Shown: positions 45,134-55,795 of the stretch, one piece after another
How positions within the stretch are numbered: the stretch's first letter is position 1
How the letters are laid out: each line of letters starts with the position of its first letter
Assembly: GCF_001904635.1 (NCBI RefSeq)
Contig: NZ_MRCB01000006.1
Location: forward strand, 1-64,000
Source of the DNA: Hydrococcus rivularis NIES-593
GTDB taxonomy: Bacteria; Cyanobacteriota; Cyanobacteriia; Cyanobacteriales; Microcystaceae
Reading direction: 5' to 3'
Length of the DNA stretch: 64,000 bases
Made by a program: the position numbers and the translations under genes
Notes under the pieces: generated by a model
Seen by the model: only the letters and a program-made list of their open reading frames with translations
Told to the model about the DNA's origin: nothing
Databases searched by the model: none

Positions 45134-46027
45134 ATGTGGGACTATACAGACATAGTAATGGATCACTTCTACAACCCCCGTAATAAAGGTGCGATTACGG
45201 AGGCGCAAGAAGGAGAAAGAATTGTAACCGGAGAAGTCGGTAGTATTGCTTGTGGGGATGCGCTAAGATTGCACCTCAAAGTACAAGAAGCCACTGAAAT
45301 TATTATAGATTCTAGATTTCAAACCTTTGGTTGTACCTCTGCGATCGCGTCTTCTTCTGCACTGACCGAACTGCTCAAAGGCAAAACGTTAGATGAAGCG
45401 CTTAAGATAACCAATAAAGAGATTGCCGACTTTTTAGGCGGATTGCCCGAAGAAAAAATGCACTGTTCCGTGATGGGACAGGAAGCGTTAGAAGCAGCTA
45501 TTGCCAACTACAGAGGCATTCCCCTAGAAAACCATGACGATGATGAAGGAGCCTTGCTCTGCCGCTGTTTCGGCGTTACCGATGCTAAGATTCGTCGAGT
45601 TATTATCGAAAATAATCTTACCACTGCCGAACAAGTTACGCACTATGTTAAGGCAGGCGGCGGATGCGGTTCTTGCTTGGCAGATATCGACGATATTATT
45701 GCCGACGTTCTCGAACAGAAAGAGAAAGCTGTGGCGGTGGCAACAAAAGTTGTTACGGATAAATTAGCCACTACCCAATCCGGCAAACCCCTGACCAATC
45801 TGCAAAAAATCGGGCTGATTCAGCAAGTTTTAGATAGCGAAATCAAACCCCTTCTCGCTAGAGATGGCGGCGATGTCGAACTGTTCGACGTGGAAGGCGA
45901 TCGCGTCCTTGTCGTTCTCCAAGGCGCTTGCACGAGCTGTTCTAGCTCCACGGAAACCCTTAAAGTTGCCATTGAAGCTACCCTGCGCGATCGCGTTTCG
46001 CCTACCTTAATTGTCGAATCCGTTTAA
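45134..46027 (+). CDS. nifU: Nitrogenase Fe-S scaffold NifU
   Basis: 297 residues in three parts. The IscU-like N-terminal domain has Cys at about 40, 67 and 111 (GSIACGDALRLH, FGCTSA, HCSVMG). A central [2Fe-2S] domain (LLCRCFGVTDAKIRRVI, GGGCGSC) lies at about 140-182, and a C-terminal Nfu domain ends with GACTSCSSSTETLK. All three domains are intact. NifU holds clusters made by NifS and passes them to NifH, NifB and NifEN. A 352-base spacer follows. Confidence 0.98.
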   Translation: MWDYTDIVMDHFYNPRNKGAITEAQEGERIVTGEVGSIACGDALRLHLKVQEATEIIIDSRFQTFGCTSAIASSSALTELLKGKTLDEALKITNKEIADFLGGLPEEKMHCSVMGQEALEAAIANYRGIPLENHDDDEGALLCRCFGVTDAKIRRVIIENNLTTAEQVTHYVKAGGGCGSCLADIDDIIADVLEQKEKAVAVATKVVTDKLATTQSGKPLTNLQKIGLIQQVLDSEIKPLLARDGGDVELFDVEGDRVLVVLQGACTSCSSSTETLKVAIEATLRDRVSPTLIVESV

Positions 46028-46033
46028 TTCATC

Positions 46034-46087
46034 GTAGTGCGGGCATCATGAGCGCGTCTGGGAAACACACCACAACCGAGCACTACC
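46034..46087. repeat. Hairpin-doublet repeat, degenerate copy (nifU-nifH)
   Basis: Retains the ends GTAGTGCGGGCATCATG and GAGCACTACC but both internal stems are damaged. Confidence 0.65.
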
Positions 46088-46199
46088 AATCAAAAATCTT
46101 CCAACCAAAGAGCAAACCATGTACAAATATCGAGAAACGCGAATGGGGCGATCGCCTCCAGTAGCGAAGCTCCCCATCGCGTAGCGCATCCATAGGTAA

Positions 46200-46319
46200 A
46201 GGATTTTAGAAAACCCGATGCAGGGAATGAAGGTTCGCCAGGGACGTATCCCACATCAACAAGAACATCGCGAAGACAGTTTTACCGTTCGTCTCTACAT
46301 CCTGGGTCTCTAAAATCCT
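46200..46319 (+). repeat. Long-range inverted repeat in the nifH leader
   Basis: AGGATTTTAGA (46200-46210) and TCTAAAATCCT (46309-46319) are perfectly complementary, and ACCC/GGGT extend the stem after a small bulge. The enclosed 98 bases could fold as a closed domain in the nifH mRNA leader, ending about 60 bases before the start codon. Confidence 0.6.
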
Positions 46320-46346
46320 GACCTACTTTCCTAATCCATTTTTTAA

Positions 46347-47261
<915 letters not shown>

Positions 47262-47401
47262 GTCGGCGACTAGAACTGTTTAGAGGGATGAAACCAGACA
47301 AGGAAGATCGAACTCCCTCTTCTCCCAAATCCCCCCTATCTTCCTTGTTTCTCCCTCTTCCTCATTCACTGATAACCGTTCGCAGAACACTGGTAACTGA
47401 T

Positions 47402-48838
47402 ATGACCACAGCAGAGGAAAAAAGACAGCTAATCCAAGAGGTACTGGACGTTTATCCAGAGAAAGCCCGCAAAAAACGGGAAAAACACCTCAACGTTTAC
47501 GAGGAAGGTAAACCAGATTGCGGCGTTAAGTCGAACGTTAAATCCCTTCCCGGCGTAATGACCACTCGCGGTTGTGCCTATGCAGGTTCAAAAGGGGTGG
47601 TATGGGGTCCGATTAAAGATATGATTCATATCTCTCACGGTCCCGTCGGTTGCGGTTATTACTCCTGGTCTGGTCGCCGTAATTATTACATCGGTACGAC
47701 AGGCATCGATACCTTTGGTACGATGCAGTTCACCTCCGATTTCCAAGAGCGCGACGTCGTTTTCGGCGGTGATAAGAAACTGCACAAACTCATTCACGAA
47801 ATCGAAGAACTTTTCCCGCTCAACGCAGGAATTTCCATCCAGTCAGAATGCCCCATCGGTCTAATTGGAGACGACATCGAAGCGGTTGCCAAGAAGACCA
47901 GCAAAGAAATCAACAAAACTGTTGTTCCCGTCAGATGCGAAGGATTCCGGGGCGTTTCCCAATCGCTCGGACACCACATCGCTAACGACTCCATTCGCGA
48001 CTGGGTATTTCCCCAAGCGGATAAAGAAAACATAGAATTTGAAAGCACGCCCTATGATGTAGCCATTATCGGGGACTACAACATCGGTGGCGATGCTTGG
48101 TCGAGCCGCATTCTGCTCGAAGAAATGGGCTTGAGAGTCGTCGCTCAGTGGTCTGGCGATGGCACGCTCAATGAAATGAAGCTCACGCCCAAAGTGAAGC
48201 TCAATCTCGTCCACTGCTATCGGTCGATGAACTACATCAGCCGTCACATGGAAGAGAAGTATGGAGTTCCCTGGTTTGAGTATAACTTCTTCGGACCGAC
48301 CAAGATTGCTGAATCCCTCAGAGCGATCGCGAATTTCTTCGACGACAAAATCAAAGAAGGCGCAGAAAGAGTTATCGCTAAGTATCAACAACAAGTCGAT
48401 GAGATCCTCGCCAAGTATCGTCCTCGTCTAGAAGGCAAAAAAGTAATGATGATGGTCGGCGGATTGCGTCCTCGCCACGTCGTTCCCGCCTTCAAAGATT
48501 TGGGAATGGAAATGCTCGGCACGGGCTATGAATTCGGTCACAACGACGACTACAAGCGTACCACTCACTATATCGAAGACAGCACCTTAATTTACGACGA
48601 CGTAACGGCTTTTGAATTCGAGAAATTCGTCGAAGCGCTCAAACCCGATTTAGTTGCTTCGGGTATTAAGGAAAAATACGTCTTCCAGAAAATGGCACTA
48701 CCCTTCCGTCAAATGCACTCTTGGGATTACTCCGGTCCTTACCACGGATATGACGGATTCGCCATCTTCGCAAGGGATATGGATCTAGCGCTCAACAGTC
48801 CTACCTGGAGCTTAATCGGCGCACCCTGGAAGAAGTAA
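47402..48838 (+). CDS. nifD: Nitrogenase MoFe protein alpha chain NifD
   Basis: 478 residues from ATG 47402 ([15 protein letters not shown]); the longer open frame upstream is spacer. P-cluster Cys in [23 protein letters not shown] and [11 protein letters not shown]; FeMo-co ligands in [11 protein letters not shown] (Cys) and [12 protein letters not shown] (His). The gene is continuous, with the coding string GGATTACTCCG at 48724-48734, the sequence used by the nifD excision element in heterocystous species, here unoccupied. Confidence 0.99.
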   Translation: MTTAEEKRQLIQEVLDVYPEKARKKREKHLNVYEEGKPDCGVKSNVKSLPGVMTTRGCAYAGSKGVVWGPIKDMIHISHGPVGCGYYSWSGRRNYYIGTTGIDTFGTMQFTSDFQERDVVFGGDKKLHKLIHEIEELFPLNAGISIQSECPIGLIGDDIEAVAKKTSKEINKTVVPVRCEGFRGVSQSLGHHIANDSIRDWVFPQADKENIEFESTPYDVAIIGDYNIGGDAWSSRILLEEMGLRVVAQWSGDGTLNEMKLTPKVKLNLVHCYRSMNYISRHMEEKYGVPWFEYNFFGPTKIAESLRAIANFFDDKIKEGAERVIAKYQQQVDEILAKYRPRLEGKKVMMMVGGLRPRHVVPAFKDLGMEMLGTGYEFGHNDDYKRTTHYIEDSTLIYDDVTAFEFEKFVEALKPDLVASGIKEKYVFQKMALPFRQMHSWDYSGPYHGYDGFAIFARDMDLALNSPTWSLIGAPWKK

Positions 48839-48919
48839 TTGTTGTTAGTGGTTAGTAGTCGAGCGTTCATCGTTTTTCTCGCTAACTAAGTAGATGAGCA
48901 AAATTAATTTCCAGATATT

Positions 48920-48963
48920 GTAGTGCGAGCGTCCCGCTCGCGCGAGCAAGATGCTCGCACTAC
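48920..48963. repeat. Hairpin-doublet repeat, copy 3 (nifD-nifK)
   Basis: GTAGTGC and GCACTAC ends around GCGAGCGTCCCGCTCGC and GCGAGCAAGATGCTCGC. Stem sequences differ from copy 1 but remain self-complementary. Confidence 0.9.
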
Positions 48964-49033
48964 CTACCAACTACTAACTACTACCCAATCCCTAATCCCC
49001 AATTCCCCAATCATCCTTGATAGGAGCAAAATA

Positions 49034-50572
49034 ATGGCTCAGAATGTAGAGAAGATCAAAGACCATGCCGAACTATTTCAACAGCCAGAGTATCAAGAAC
49101 TCTTCAAAAGCAAAAAAGAAAGCTTTGAAGGAATGCCTGCCAGTGACGAAGTAGCGAGGGTTGCCGAATGGACGAAAACTTGGGAATATCGCGAAAAGAA
49201 CTTCGCTCGTGAAGCGCTAACGGTTAATCCAGCCAAAGCCTGTCAGCCTCTTGGAGCCATTCTCGCTGCCGTTGGCTTTGAAAGCACGTTGCCCTTCGTA
49301 CACGGTTCGCAAGGTTGCGTTGCCTACTTCCGCACCCACTTTACTCGCCACTTTAAAGAACCCTTCAACGCCGTTTCGAGTTCCATGACCGAAGATGCAG
49401 CCGTCTTCGGCGGACTCAAAAATATGATCGACGGGTTGGCAAACGCTTACGCCCTCTACAAACCCAAAATGATTGCTGTCTGTACGACTTGTATGGCAGA
49501 AGTAATTGGGGATGATTTGGGTGCGTTTATTACCAACTCCAAGAAAGCAGGGTCTATTCCTGAAGATTTCCCAGTTCCCTACGCCCATACCCCCAGCTTT
49601 GTCGGTTCTCACATTACTGGATACGACAACATGATGAAGGGGATTCTCACCAATCTTACCGAAGGCAAGAAAAAAGAAACCACCAACAGCACGATTAACT
49701 TCATCCCCGGTTTTGAAACCTACATGGGCAACCTGCGAGAGTTGAAGCGCCTCACGTCTTTACTGGGCGTAAACGCTACGATTTTGGCAGACAACGAAGA
49801 GTATTTAGATTCCCCCAACACGGGCGAATACGAAATGTATCACGGCGGAACGCCTCTAGACGTGGCTGCCGAGTCGATTAACGCCGAACAAACCATTGCC
49901 CTGCAAGCTTACTCCACCGCTAAAACGCGGGAGTATATTGCAACTGAGTGGGGACAAAAGACTTCTGTTATTCGTCCTTGGGGCATCAAAGGAACCGACC
50001 AATTCCTGATGGCGCTATCTGAAGCAACAGGCAATCCTATCCCCAGAGAGTTAGAAGTCGAACGCGGTCGCGTGGTTGATGCGATGACCGATACGCAAGC
50101 GTGGCTGCACGGCAAGCGGGCTGCGCTTTACGGCGACCCCGACTTGGTGCTGGGACTGTTGCAGTTTTTGCTGGAGATGGGAGTCGAACCCGTTCACGTT
50201 CTCGTGACTAACAGCAACCCCACCTTCGAGGAAGAAGCGAAAGCATTATTAGCTGCTAGTCCCTACGGACGTTCGGCAACGGTTTGGGGTGGAAAGGATT
50301 TGTGGCACATGCGATCGCTGCTGTTCACCGAACCCGTAGACTTCCTAATTGGCAATTCCTATGCGAAGTACCTCTGGCGCGATACTGGAACCCCATTAGT
50401 CCGCATTGGCTATCCGATCTTCGATCGCCACCACCTACATCGCTATTCTACCATCGGTTACTCTGGTGCGCTCAATCTACTCAACTGGATTGCTAATACA
50501 GTCCTCGACGAGTTAGATCGCAACACCATCGTTCCAGCGAAGACGGATATCTCTTATGACCTGATTCGCTAA
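49034..50572 (+). CDS. nifK: Nitrogenase MoFe protein beta chain NifK
   Basis: 512 residues from ATG 49034 ([15 protein letters not shown]) with TAGGAG upstream. P-cluster Cys in [22 protein letters not shown] and [12 protein letters not shown], with Ser near [14 protein letters not shown]. The C-terminus ([20 protein letters not shown]) is typical. With NifD it forms the alpha2beta2 MoFe protein. A 195-base spacer from nifD contains a hairpin repeat and CTAACTA filler. Confidence 0.99.
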   Translation: MAQNVEKIKDHAELFQQPEYQELFKSKKESFEGMPASDEVARVAEWTKTWEYREKNFAREALTVNPAKACQPLGAILAAVGFESTLPFVHGSQGCVAYFRTHFTRHFKEPFNAVSSSMTEDAAVFGGLKNMIDGLANAYALYKPKMIAVCTTCMAEVIGDDLGAFITNSKKAGSIPEDFPVPYAHTPSFVGSHITGYDNMMKGILTNLTEGKKKETTNSTINFIPGFETYMGNLRELKRLTSLLGVNATILADNEEYLDSPNTGEYEMYHGGTPLDVAAESINAEQTIALQAYSTAKTREYIATEWGQKTSVIRPWGIKGTDQFLMALSEATGNPIPRELEVERGRVVDAMTDTQAWLHGKRAALYGDPDLVLGLLQFLLEMGVEPVHVLVTNSNPTFEEEAKALLAASPYGRSATVWGGKDLWHMRSLLFTEPVDFLIGNSYAKYLWRDTGTPLVRIGYPIFDRHHLHRYSTIGYSGALNLLNWIANTVLDELDRNTIVPAKTDISYDLIR

Positions 50573-50702
50573 TCGGGATTGGAGATAGGTGCTTTGGGGC
50601 TTTGGGAGTGAGGGACATAATCTTTAGACGAACAACTCCCCTCTCTCCCCCATCTACCCCATTTCCCTTGTCTGCAAAAAAACTCCCCTAGGAGCAATAA
50701 TC

Positions 50703-51008
50703 ATGACCAGTACTACCCATCCCCTCATTCCTAACAGAAAGCCATCTTTCGATATTCTCTATCCCGTGCGCCGTTGGATTGATGGCATTGAGGTTAAAGA
50801 TGCAAAATTCGCCCACTTCATCTGTCGAGTTTTTCCTTGCAATTGTCCTTTTGAGCGGGATATTAAGCTTTTTGGACGCACTTTGTTTCATATTCCTCCT
50901 CTTTGTAAATTGAATCCTTTGTACAACGAAGTTGTTGGTTTGCGGTTTCGGGCTTTATCTTATCTGTCCGATACTTGCGGGGTGGATGTAACTCACTACA
51001 TCTGTTAG
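50703..51008 (+). CDS. Mo-dependent nitrogenase C-terminal family protein
   Basis: 101 residues: RKPSFDILYPVRRWIDGIEV, FAHFICRVFPCNCPFERDIK, IPPLCKLNPLYNEVVGLRFR, ALSYLSDTCG. This matches the Mo-nitro_C family, small Cys-rich proteins found next to nif genes in cyanobacteria (and as a tail on some nitrogenase-related proteins). It contains six Cys, compatible with metal or cluster binding, but the function is not established. Located between nifK and nifE with its own CTAGGAG site. Confidence 0.9.
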   Translation: MTSTTHPLIPNRKPSFDILYPVRRWIDGIEVKDAKFAHFICRVFPCNCPFERDIKLFGRTLFHIPPLCKLNPLYNEVVGLRFRALSYLSDTCGVDVTHYIC

Positions 51009-51148
51009 GGATTTTTTATCTCACGCAAAGGAGGCACGGGTGCACCACCTGCGAGCGCACATTGAGTGCCGTCGCGCAAAGGCACAAAGAAGACGCAAAG
51101 TTAGGTTATCTCGATCGCATATTAGTCACAAAAGTCACGGAATTTACG

Positions 51149-52555
51149 ATGAAACTTACACAAGGTAAAATTAATGAACTGCTTACGCAGTCGGGTTGCG
51201 ACCACAACCATAAAAAAGACGGTAAGGGCAAAAATAAGTCTTGCAAGCAGCAAGCTCAACCGGGTACTGCTCAAGGGGGTTGTGCTTTTGATGGGGCTTC
51301 TATTGCTTTGGTGCCGATTACGGATGCAGCACATTTGGTTCATGGCCCTATTGCCTGTGCGGGCAATTCTTGGGGCAGTCGCGGCAGTCTTTCTTCTGGT
51401 TCTACGACTTACAAGATGGGTTTTACCACTGATGTTAGTGAAAATGACGTGATTTTTGGTGGCGAAAAACGACTCTACAAGGCGATTAAAGAAGTTTGCG
51501 ATCGCTATCATCCCCCCGCCGTATTCGTCTATTCTACTTGCGTGACGGCGCTGATTGGCGACGATATGGATGCGGTTTGCGCTGCGGCGACTAAGAAGTT
51601 TAATACTCCCGTCATACCAGTTAATTCCCCTGGTTTTGTGGGTAGTAAAAACCTGGGCAATCGATTGGGTGGAGAATCCTTACTCGAATATGTTGTTGGT
51701 AGTAAAGAACCGGAATATACAACGCCTTACGATATTAATTTAATCGGCGAATATAATATTGCTGGGGAAATGTGGAATGTTACCCCGATCTTTGAGAAGC
51801 TGGGCATCCGTGTTTTAGCTAAGATTACGGGCGATGCTCGTTATGAGGAAATTTGCCACGCCCATCGCGCCAAAGTTAACGTCATGATTTGTTCCAAGGC
51901 GTTGATTAATATGGCGACGAAAATGAAGGATAAATACGGCATTCCCTACACGGAAGAGTCCTTCTACGGCATCGACGATATGAATCGTTGTTTGCGCAAT
52001 GTTGCAAAGTTGTTAGGCGACGCAGATTTGCAAGAGAGAGTGGAAAAACTCATTGCAGAAGAAACGGCTAAGTTAGATATTGCTTTAGCACCCTATCGCG
52101 AGAGGTTGAAAGGCAAGCGCGTTGTTCTTTATACGGGTGGGGTTAAGAGTTGGTCGATTATTTCTGCGGCGAAGGATTTAGGCATTGAAGTCGTCGCCAC
52201 CAGTACTAAGAAAAGTACGGAAGAAGATAAAGCCAAAATTAAAGAATTACTGGGCAAAGATGGGATGACTCTGGAGAAAGGCAGTCCTAAAGAGTTGCTC
52301 AGCGTGATTGAGAAGACTAGGGCGGACATGTTGATTGCGGGTGGACGGAATCAATATACGGCACTGAAAGCCCGCATTCCCTTCCTCGACATCAACCAAG
52401 AACGTCACCATCCTTACGCGGGCTACGACGGCATGATTGAAATGGCAAAGGAATTAGATGAGGCACTGCACAGTCCTATTTGGGCGCAGTTGAGAAAAGC
52501 TGCACCGTGGGACGCAGTTGAAACTGTTACCGAAAAGCTGGTTGTTAATTATTAA
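51149..52555 (+). CDS. nifE: FeMo-co assembly scaffold NifE
   Basis: 468 residues from ATG 51149 (MKLTQGKINELLTQSGC). Cluster Cys residues in GGCAFDGASIAL, HGPIACAGNSWGSRG and VYSTCVTALIGDD; C-terminal IPFLDINQERHHPYAGYDGM. An N-terminal CDHNHKKDGKGKNKSC stretch is His/Lys/Cys-rich and could bind metal. NifE pairs with NifN in a tetramer where NifB-co is converted to FeMo-co with Mo and homocitrate. Confidence 0.98.
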   Translation: MKLTQGKINELLTQSGCDHNHKKDGKGKNKSCKQQAQPGTAQGGCAFDGASIALVPITDAAHLVHGPIACAGNSWGSRGSLSSGSTTYKMGFTTDVSENDVIFGGEKRLYKAIKEVCDRYHPPAVFVYSTCVTALIGDDMDAVCAAATKKFNTPVIPVNSPGFVGSKNLGNRLGGESLLEYVVGSKEPEYTTPYDINLIGEYNIAGEMWNVTPIFEKLGIRVLAKITGDARYEEICHAHRAKVNVMICSKALINMATKMKDKYGIPYTEESFYGIDDMNRCLRNVAKLLGDADLQERVEKLIAEETAKLDIALAPYRERLKGKRVVLYTGGVKSWSIISAAKDLGIEVVATSTKKSTEEDKAKIKELLGKDGMTLEKGSPKELLSVIEKTRADMLIAGGRNQYTALKARIPFLDINQERHHPYAGYDGMIEMAKELDEALHSPIWAQLRKAAPWDAVETVTEKLVVNY

Positions 52556-52676
52556 GTCTTTTTTATCTCGCGCAGAGGCGCAGAGAGAAATCTCCAATCC
52601 AAAATCCGCCGTTCTCCTTGAAGAGGTTCGAGGAGCGTGCGGCAACTTCGCCAAAATCTAAAATCCTTTCATCGAG

Positions 52677-54053
52677 ATGACTATTGTAACCAGTCGCAAA
52701 AAATCTGTCGCAGTGAACCCTTTAAAGCTAAGTCAGCCTTTGGGCGCTTCGCTAGCTTTCCTTGGGTTGAAGGGGATGATGCCTTTGTTTCACGGTTCCC
52801 AAGGATGTACGGCTTTTGCTAAAACGCTTTTGGTGCGTCATTTCCGCGAGGCAATACCGATGTCTACGACGGCGATGACCGAAGTGGCTACTATCTTGGG
52901 CGGACAGGAAAATATCGAACAGGCAATCCTGGTTTTAGTCGAGAAGGCACAACCTCAAATGATTGGTCTTCTGACGACAGGGTTGACTGAAACTCGCGGT
53001 GAAGATATGGAGGGCGTTCTCCGAGTGTTCCGCAAAAATCATCCCGAATTGGATTATCTGCCGATTATTTTTGTCTCGACTCCCGATTATAAAGGGGCAT
53101 TGGAGAGTGGATTTGCTGCTGCGGTAGAAAGCATTGTCTCGACAGATTACGGCGCTGGGGAAGAAAAACCGCCTTCTCTCTATCAACAACCTCAAATAAC
53201 AATTTTAGCGGGTTCTCTGCTTTCGCCTGGGGATTTGGAAGAGATTAAGGAGATTGTTGAGGCGTTTGGGTTGAAACCTTTGGTAGTACCCGATCTCGGT
53301 GGTTCCTTGGATGGACATCTCGAAGATGATTATCAGACGACAACGAGTGGCGGAACGACTTTAGAAGGGTTGAGAAGTTTAAAGGATTCAGTTTATACCA
53401 TCGCGATCGGAGAAAGTATGCGTCCTGCTGCCAAAATCCTAGAACAAAAGTTCGGGACTGGCTACGAACTCTTTCTCAGGATAGCAGGTTTGGAGGCAAC
53501 GGATAATTTTATCTGGCGACTCTCTCAAATCGTCAATTCCCGGCACGATCCTCATTTCGTTCATCCGCCTCACGTACCCCAGAAATATCAACGCCAGCGT
53601 CGTCAATTGCAAGATGCTATCCTCGACACGCATTTCTATTTTGGTCGCAAGAAAGTTTCTTTGGCATTAGAACCCGATTTGCTTTATCAAACCAGTTGGT
53701 TGCTCAAAGAAATGGGGGCAGAAATTCAAGCGGCAGTGACGACAATGAAATCTCCAATTTTGGAAGATTTACCTGTAGAAACAGTAACCGTTGGCGACTT
53801 GGAAGATTTAGAAGATTTGGCAGAGGGTTCCGATTTAATTATTGCTAACTCTCACGGAAAACGAGTTTCGCAAAAATTCAATATTCCCCTGTATCGCATG
53901 GGCTATCCTATCTTCGATCGCCTGGGTAACAATCATCGCTGTTTAGTCGGTTATCGAGGAACAATTCAGTTTCTCTTGGATGTCGGCAATCTGTTTCTGG
54001 AAGCAGAAGAAGCCCACAATCACAGTCAATTTACTCATCATCATAACCACTAA
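52677..54053 (+). CDS. nifN: FeMo-co assembly scaffold NifN
   Basis: 458 residues: AVNPLKLSQPLGASLAFLGL, LFHGSQGCTAFAKTLLVRHF, STTAMTEVATILGGQENIEQ, GLLTTGLTETRGEDM and C-terminal YRMGYPIFDRLGNNHRCLVG. It is related to NifK and forms the NifEN scaffold. It ends in a His-rich tail (EAHNHSQFTHHHNH), a possible metal-binding end. The next gene starts 26 bases later. Confidence 0.98.
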   Translation: MTIVTSRKKSVAVNPLKLSQPLGASLAFLGLKGMMPLFHGSQGCTAFAKTLLVRHFREAIPMSTTAMTEVATILGGQENIEQAILVLVEKAQPQMIGLLTTGLTETRGEDMEGVLRVFRKNHPELDYLPIIFVSTPDYKGALESGFAAAVESIVSTDYGAGEEKPPSLYQQPQITILAGSLLSPGDLEEIKEIVEAFGLKPLVVPDLGGSLDGHLEDDYQTTTSGGTTLEGLRSLKDSVYTIAIGESMRPAAKILEQKFGTGYELFLRIAGLEATDNFIWRLSQIVNSRHDPHFVHPPHVPQKYQRQRRQLQDAILDTHFYFGRKKVSLALEPDLLYQTSWLLKEMGAEIQAAVTTMKSPILEDLPVETVTVGDLEDLEDLAEGSDLIIANSHGKRVSQKFNIPLYRMGYPIFDRLGNNHRCLVGYRGTIQFLLDVGNLFLEAEEAHNHSQFTHHHNH

Positions 54054-54079
54054 TAATTAGAACCATCCAAAATCGAACG

Positions 54080-54625
54080 ATGAGCCAAGCAGTCTTGTTA
54101 AAAGAACCAAAAACTTTTTTTAAGAAACCAACAGTCTTTCTTAAAAAAACTTCTTCTTTAGATATCTTTGCTAATCCCTTTCTTCAAGAATTAGCTAAAC
54201 AAATTATCGCTAGAGATACTTTTGGTATCTATCGTAACTATTCTTATAAATCACTTTTGCGATTATTGGTATTAGATCCCAAAACACGCGATCGCTCTCG
54301 AAGAGATATTTTTTCTCAAAAGCGAATCGTGACTTTTTACAAAACTATCGCTGCACGAGTCGAACAAGAAACCGGAAAATCAGCTAAAGTTTTTATTAAT
54401 TTTAACTGTAAAGGTTTTGGCTATGTATTAATATTTTGTAATCACCTATTAGTGGTTTCTCAAGTTATCCGCAACGCCCAAAATTTTGGTTTTAACTCTC
54501 TAGAGAATCTTGCTAGTGAGGGCGAGAAAATTATCAACTCAGCCCTGAAAATAGCTCAAAGATATTTCGATTTTTCGAGAGAATCTCAAGTTTGTAATTG
54601 TCGCATCTCGCTCGCGAATCTATGA
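54080..54625 (+). CDS. Diverged NifX-associated (DUF269) paralogue
   Basis: 181 residues. NPFLQELAKQIIARDTFGIY, FYKTIAARVEQETGKSAKVF and SLENLASEGEKIINSALKI align with the DUF269 protein encoded at 55232-55702. The WEDGLVLSPFV segment is changed and the protein has a Lys/Phe-rich N-terminal extension (FFKKPTVFLKKTS). The gene is markedly AT-richer than its neighbours. It lies between nifN and nifX. DUF269 proteins act with NifX in cofactor trafficking; whether this copy still does is unknown. Confidence 0.85.
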   Translation: MSQAVLLKEPKTFFKKPTVFLKKTSSLDIFANPFLQELAKQIIARDTFGIYRNYSYKSLLRLLVLDPKTRDRSRRDIFSQKRIVTFYKTIAARVEQETGKSAKVFINFNCKGFGYVLIFCNHLLVVSQVIRNAQNFGFNSLENLASEGEKIINSALKIAQRYFDFSRESQVCNCRISLANL

Positions 54626-54688
54626 AAGTAAGTAAGATGCTCCCGATTTTTCCTTCATTTTCTTAAGCTCATTTTGAGGAGAAATATC

Positions 54689-55093
54689 GTGAAAGTTGCA
54701 TTTGCTACTAGCGATAACGTTCGCATTAATTCTCACTTCGGTTCGGCACAAAGTATTGCTGTCTATGATGTCTCGTCGGAAGGCTATAACTTTTTAGAAA
54801 CAAAAACATTTGGTGGCAACCTTGATGAAGATGGAAACGAAGATAAATTAGTTCCAAAAGTTACAGCTTTAGAAGGATGCACTCTAGTCTATGTCTCGTC
54901 AATTGGAGGTAGCGCAGCTTCTCGTTTACTTAGCAACAAAATTACTCCTATCAACCTCAGAAGTGATGAGACAGAAATTAAAGGAATGCTTGATAATTTA
55001 GTCGAAACATTAAATGGCGATCCTCCCCCATGGTTAAGGAAAGCATTGCAACTACAAAAACCTAAAAGCTTTGATTTTGAAGATGAAGATTAG
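54689..55093 (+). CDS. nifX: Nitrogen fixation protein NifX
   Basis: 134 residues from GTG 54689, eight bases after GAGGAG; an upstream TTG in the same frame overlaps that site and is unlikely. VKVAFATSDNVRINSHFGSA, the NifX/NafY HFG motif, then LEGCTLVYVSSIGGSAASRL and GDPPPWLRKAL. NifX carries NifB-co/VK-cluster to NifEN. Flanked on both sides by DUF269 genes. Confidence 0.96.
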   Translation: MKVAFATSDNVRINSHFGSAQSIAVYDVSSEGYNFLETKTFGGNLDEDGNEDKLVPKVTALEGCTLVYVSSIGGSAASRLLSNKITPINLRSDETEIKGMLDNLVETLNGDPPPWLRKALQLQKPKSFDFEDED

Positions 55094-55195
55094 TAGTGCG
55101 GGCATCTTGCCCGCGAGAATAATCAGAATCTGCGAGCAAGATGTATGCCCTCCGGGCACGCTGAGAGCCTCCGGCTCCGCTACGCGAACGCACTA
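55094..55195. repeat. Hairpin-doublet repeat, copy 4, with extra palindromes (nifX-DUF269)
   Basis: Starts TAGTGCGGGCATCTTGCCCG, then TGCGAGCAAGATG, then a different filler (GCCCTCCGGGC; GAGCCTCCGGCTC; CTACGCGAACGC) before CACTA. It looks like the repeat interrupted by another palindromic element. Confidence 0.75.
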
Positions 55196-55231
55196 TCTGC
55201 TAACAACCAACCAATAACAATTATTAATCCA

Positions 55232-55702
55232 ATGAGTACAACTGCAACTGAAACAAACACAAATATTGTCGCAGAAAACGCCTTTTTGCAAGAATTAGTT
55301 CGTCAAATTCGCGCTCAAGATCATTACGGCGTTTACAGAAGCTGGGAAGACGGATTAGTACTTTCTCCGTTTGTTGTTTCTCGCGAGAAAAAGCGTCAAC
55401 TTAAAGTTGATGGAGATGTCGATCTTGCCACTCAATTAAGAATTTTATCATTTTATCGCGCGATCGCGGCTTGCATTGAAAAAGAAACCGGAAAACTTTG
55501 CCAAGTCGTTATCGATTTGAGTCATGAAGGTTTTGGTTGGGCATTGATTTGGTGCGGACGCTTAATGGTAGTTTCTCGTACTCTCAGAGATGCTCAACGT
55601 TTCGGTTACGATTCACTAGAAAAATTAGCCGCCGAAGGAGAAAAATTGACTAAATCTGGCGTTGATTACATTCAACGTTTCCCTGAGATTGCGAATCTTT
55701 AG
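55232..55702 (+). CDS. NifX-associated nitrogen fixation protein (DUF269)
   Basis: 156 residues from ATG 55232. AFLQELVRQIRAQDHYGVYR, SWEDGLVLSPFVVSREKKRQ, GFGWALIWCGRLMVVSRTLR and SLEKLAAEGEKLTKSG are the DUF269 hallmarks. These proteins follow nifX in most diazotrophs and are thought to help FeMo-co transfer. This copy is the canonical one of two in the cluster. A spacer of CTAACGA and AAATCTA repeats follows. Confidence 0.95.
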   Translation: MSTTATETNTNIVAENAFLQELVRQIRAQDHYGVYRSWEDGLVLSPFVVSREKKRQLKVDGDVDLATQLRILSFYRAIAACIEKETGKLCQVVIDLSHEGFGWALIWCGRLMVVSRTLRDAQRFGYDSLEKLAAEGEKLTKSGVDYIQRFPEIANL

Positions 55703-55795
55703 TTAGTGGTTATTGGGTCGTGGTTAGTGGATTAAAAATTTCTCTGTCAACCACTAACGACTAACAATCCAAAATCTAAAATCTAAAATCTAAAC
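55703..55795. repeat. Short tandem repeat spacer
   Basis: GTTAGTGGTTATTGGGTCGT on the left is complementary to CAACCACTAACGACTAAC on the right, followed by three AATCTAA units. STRR-like hairpin. Confidence 0.6.
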
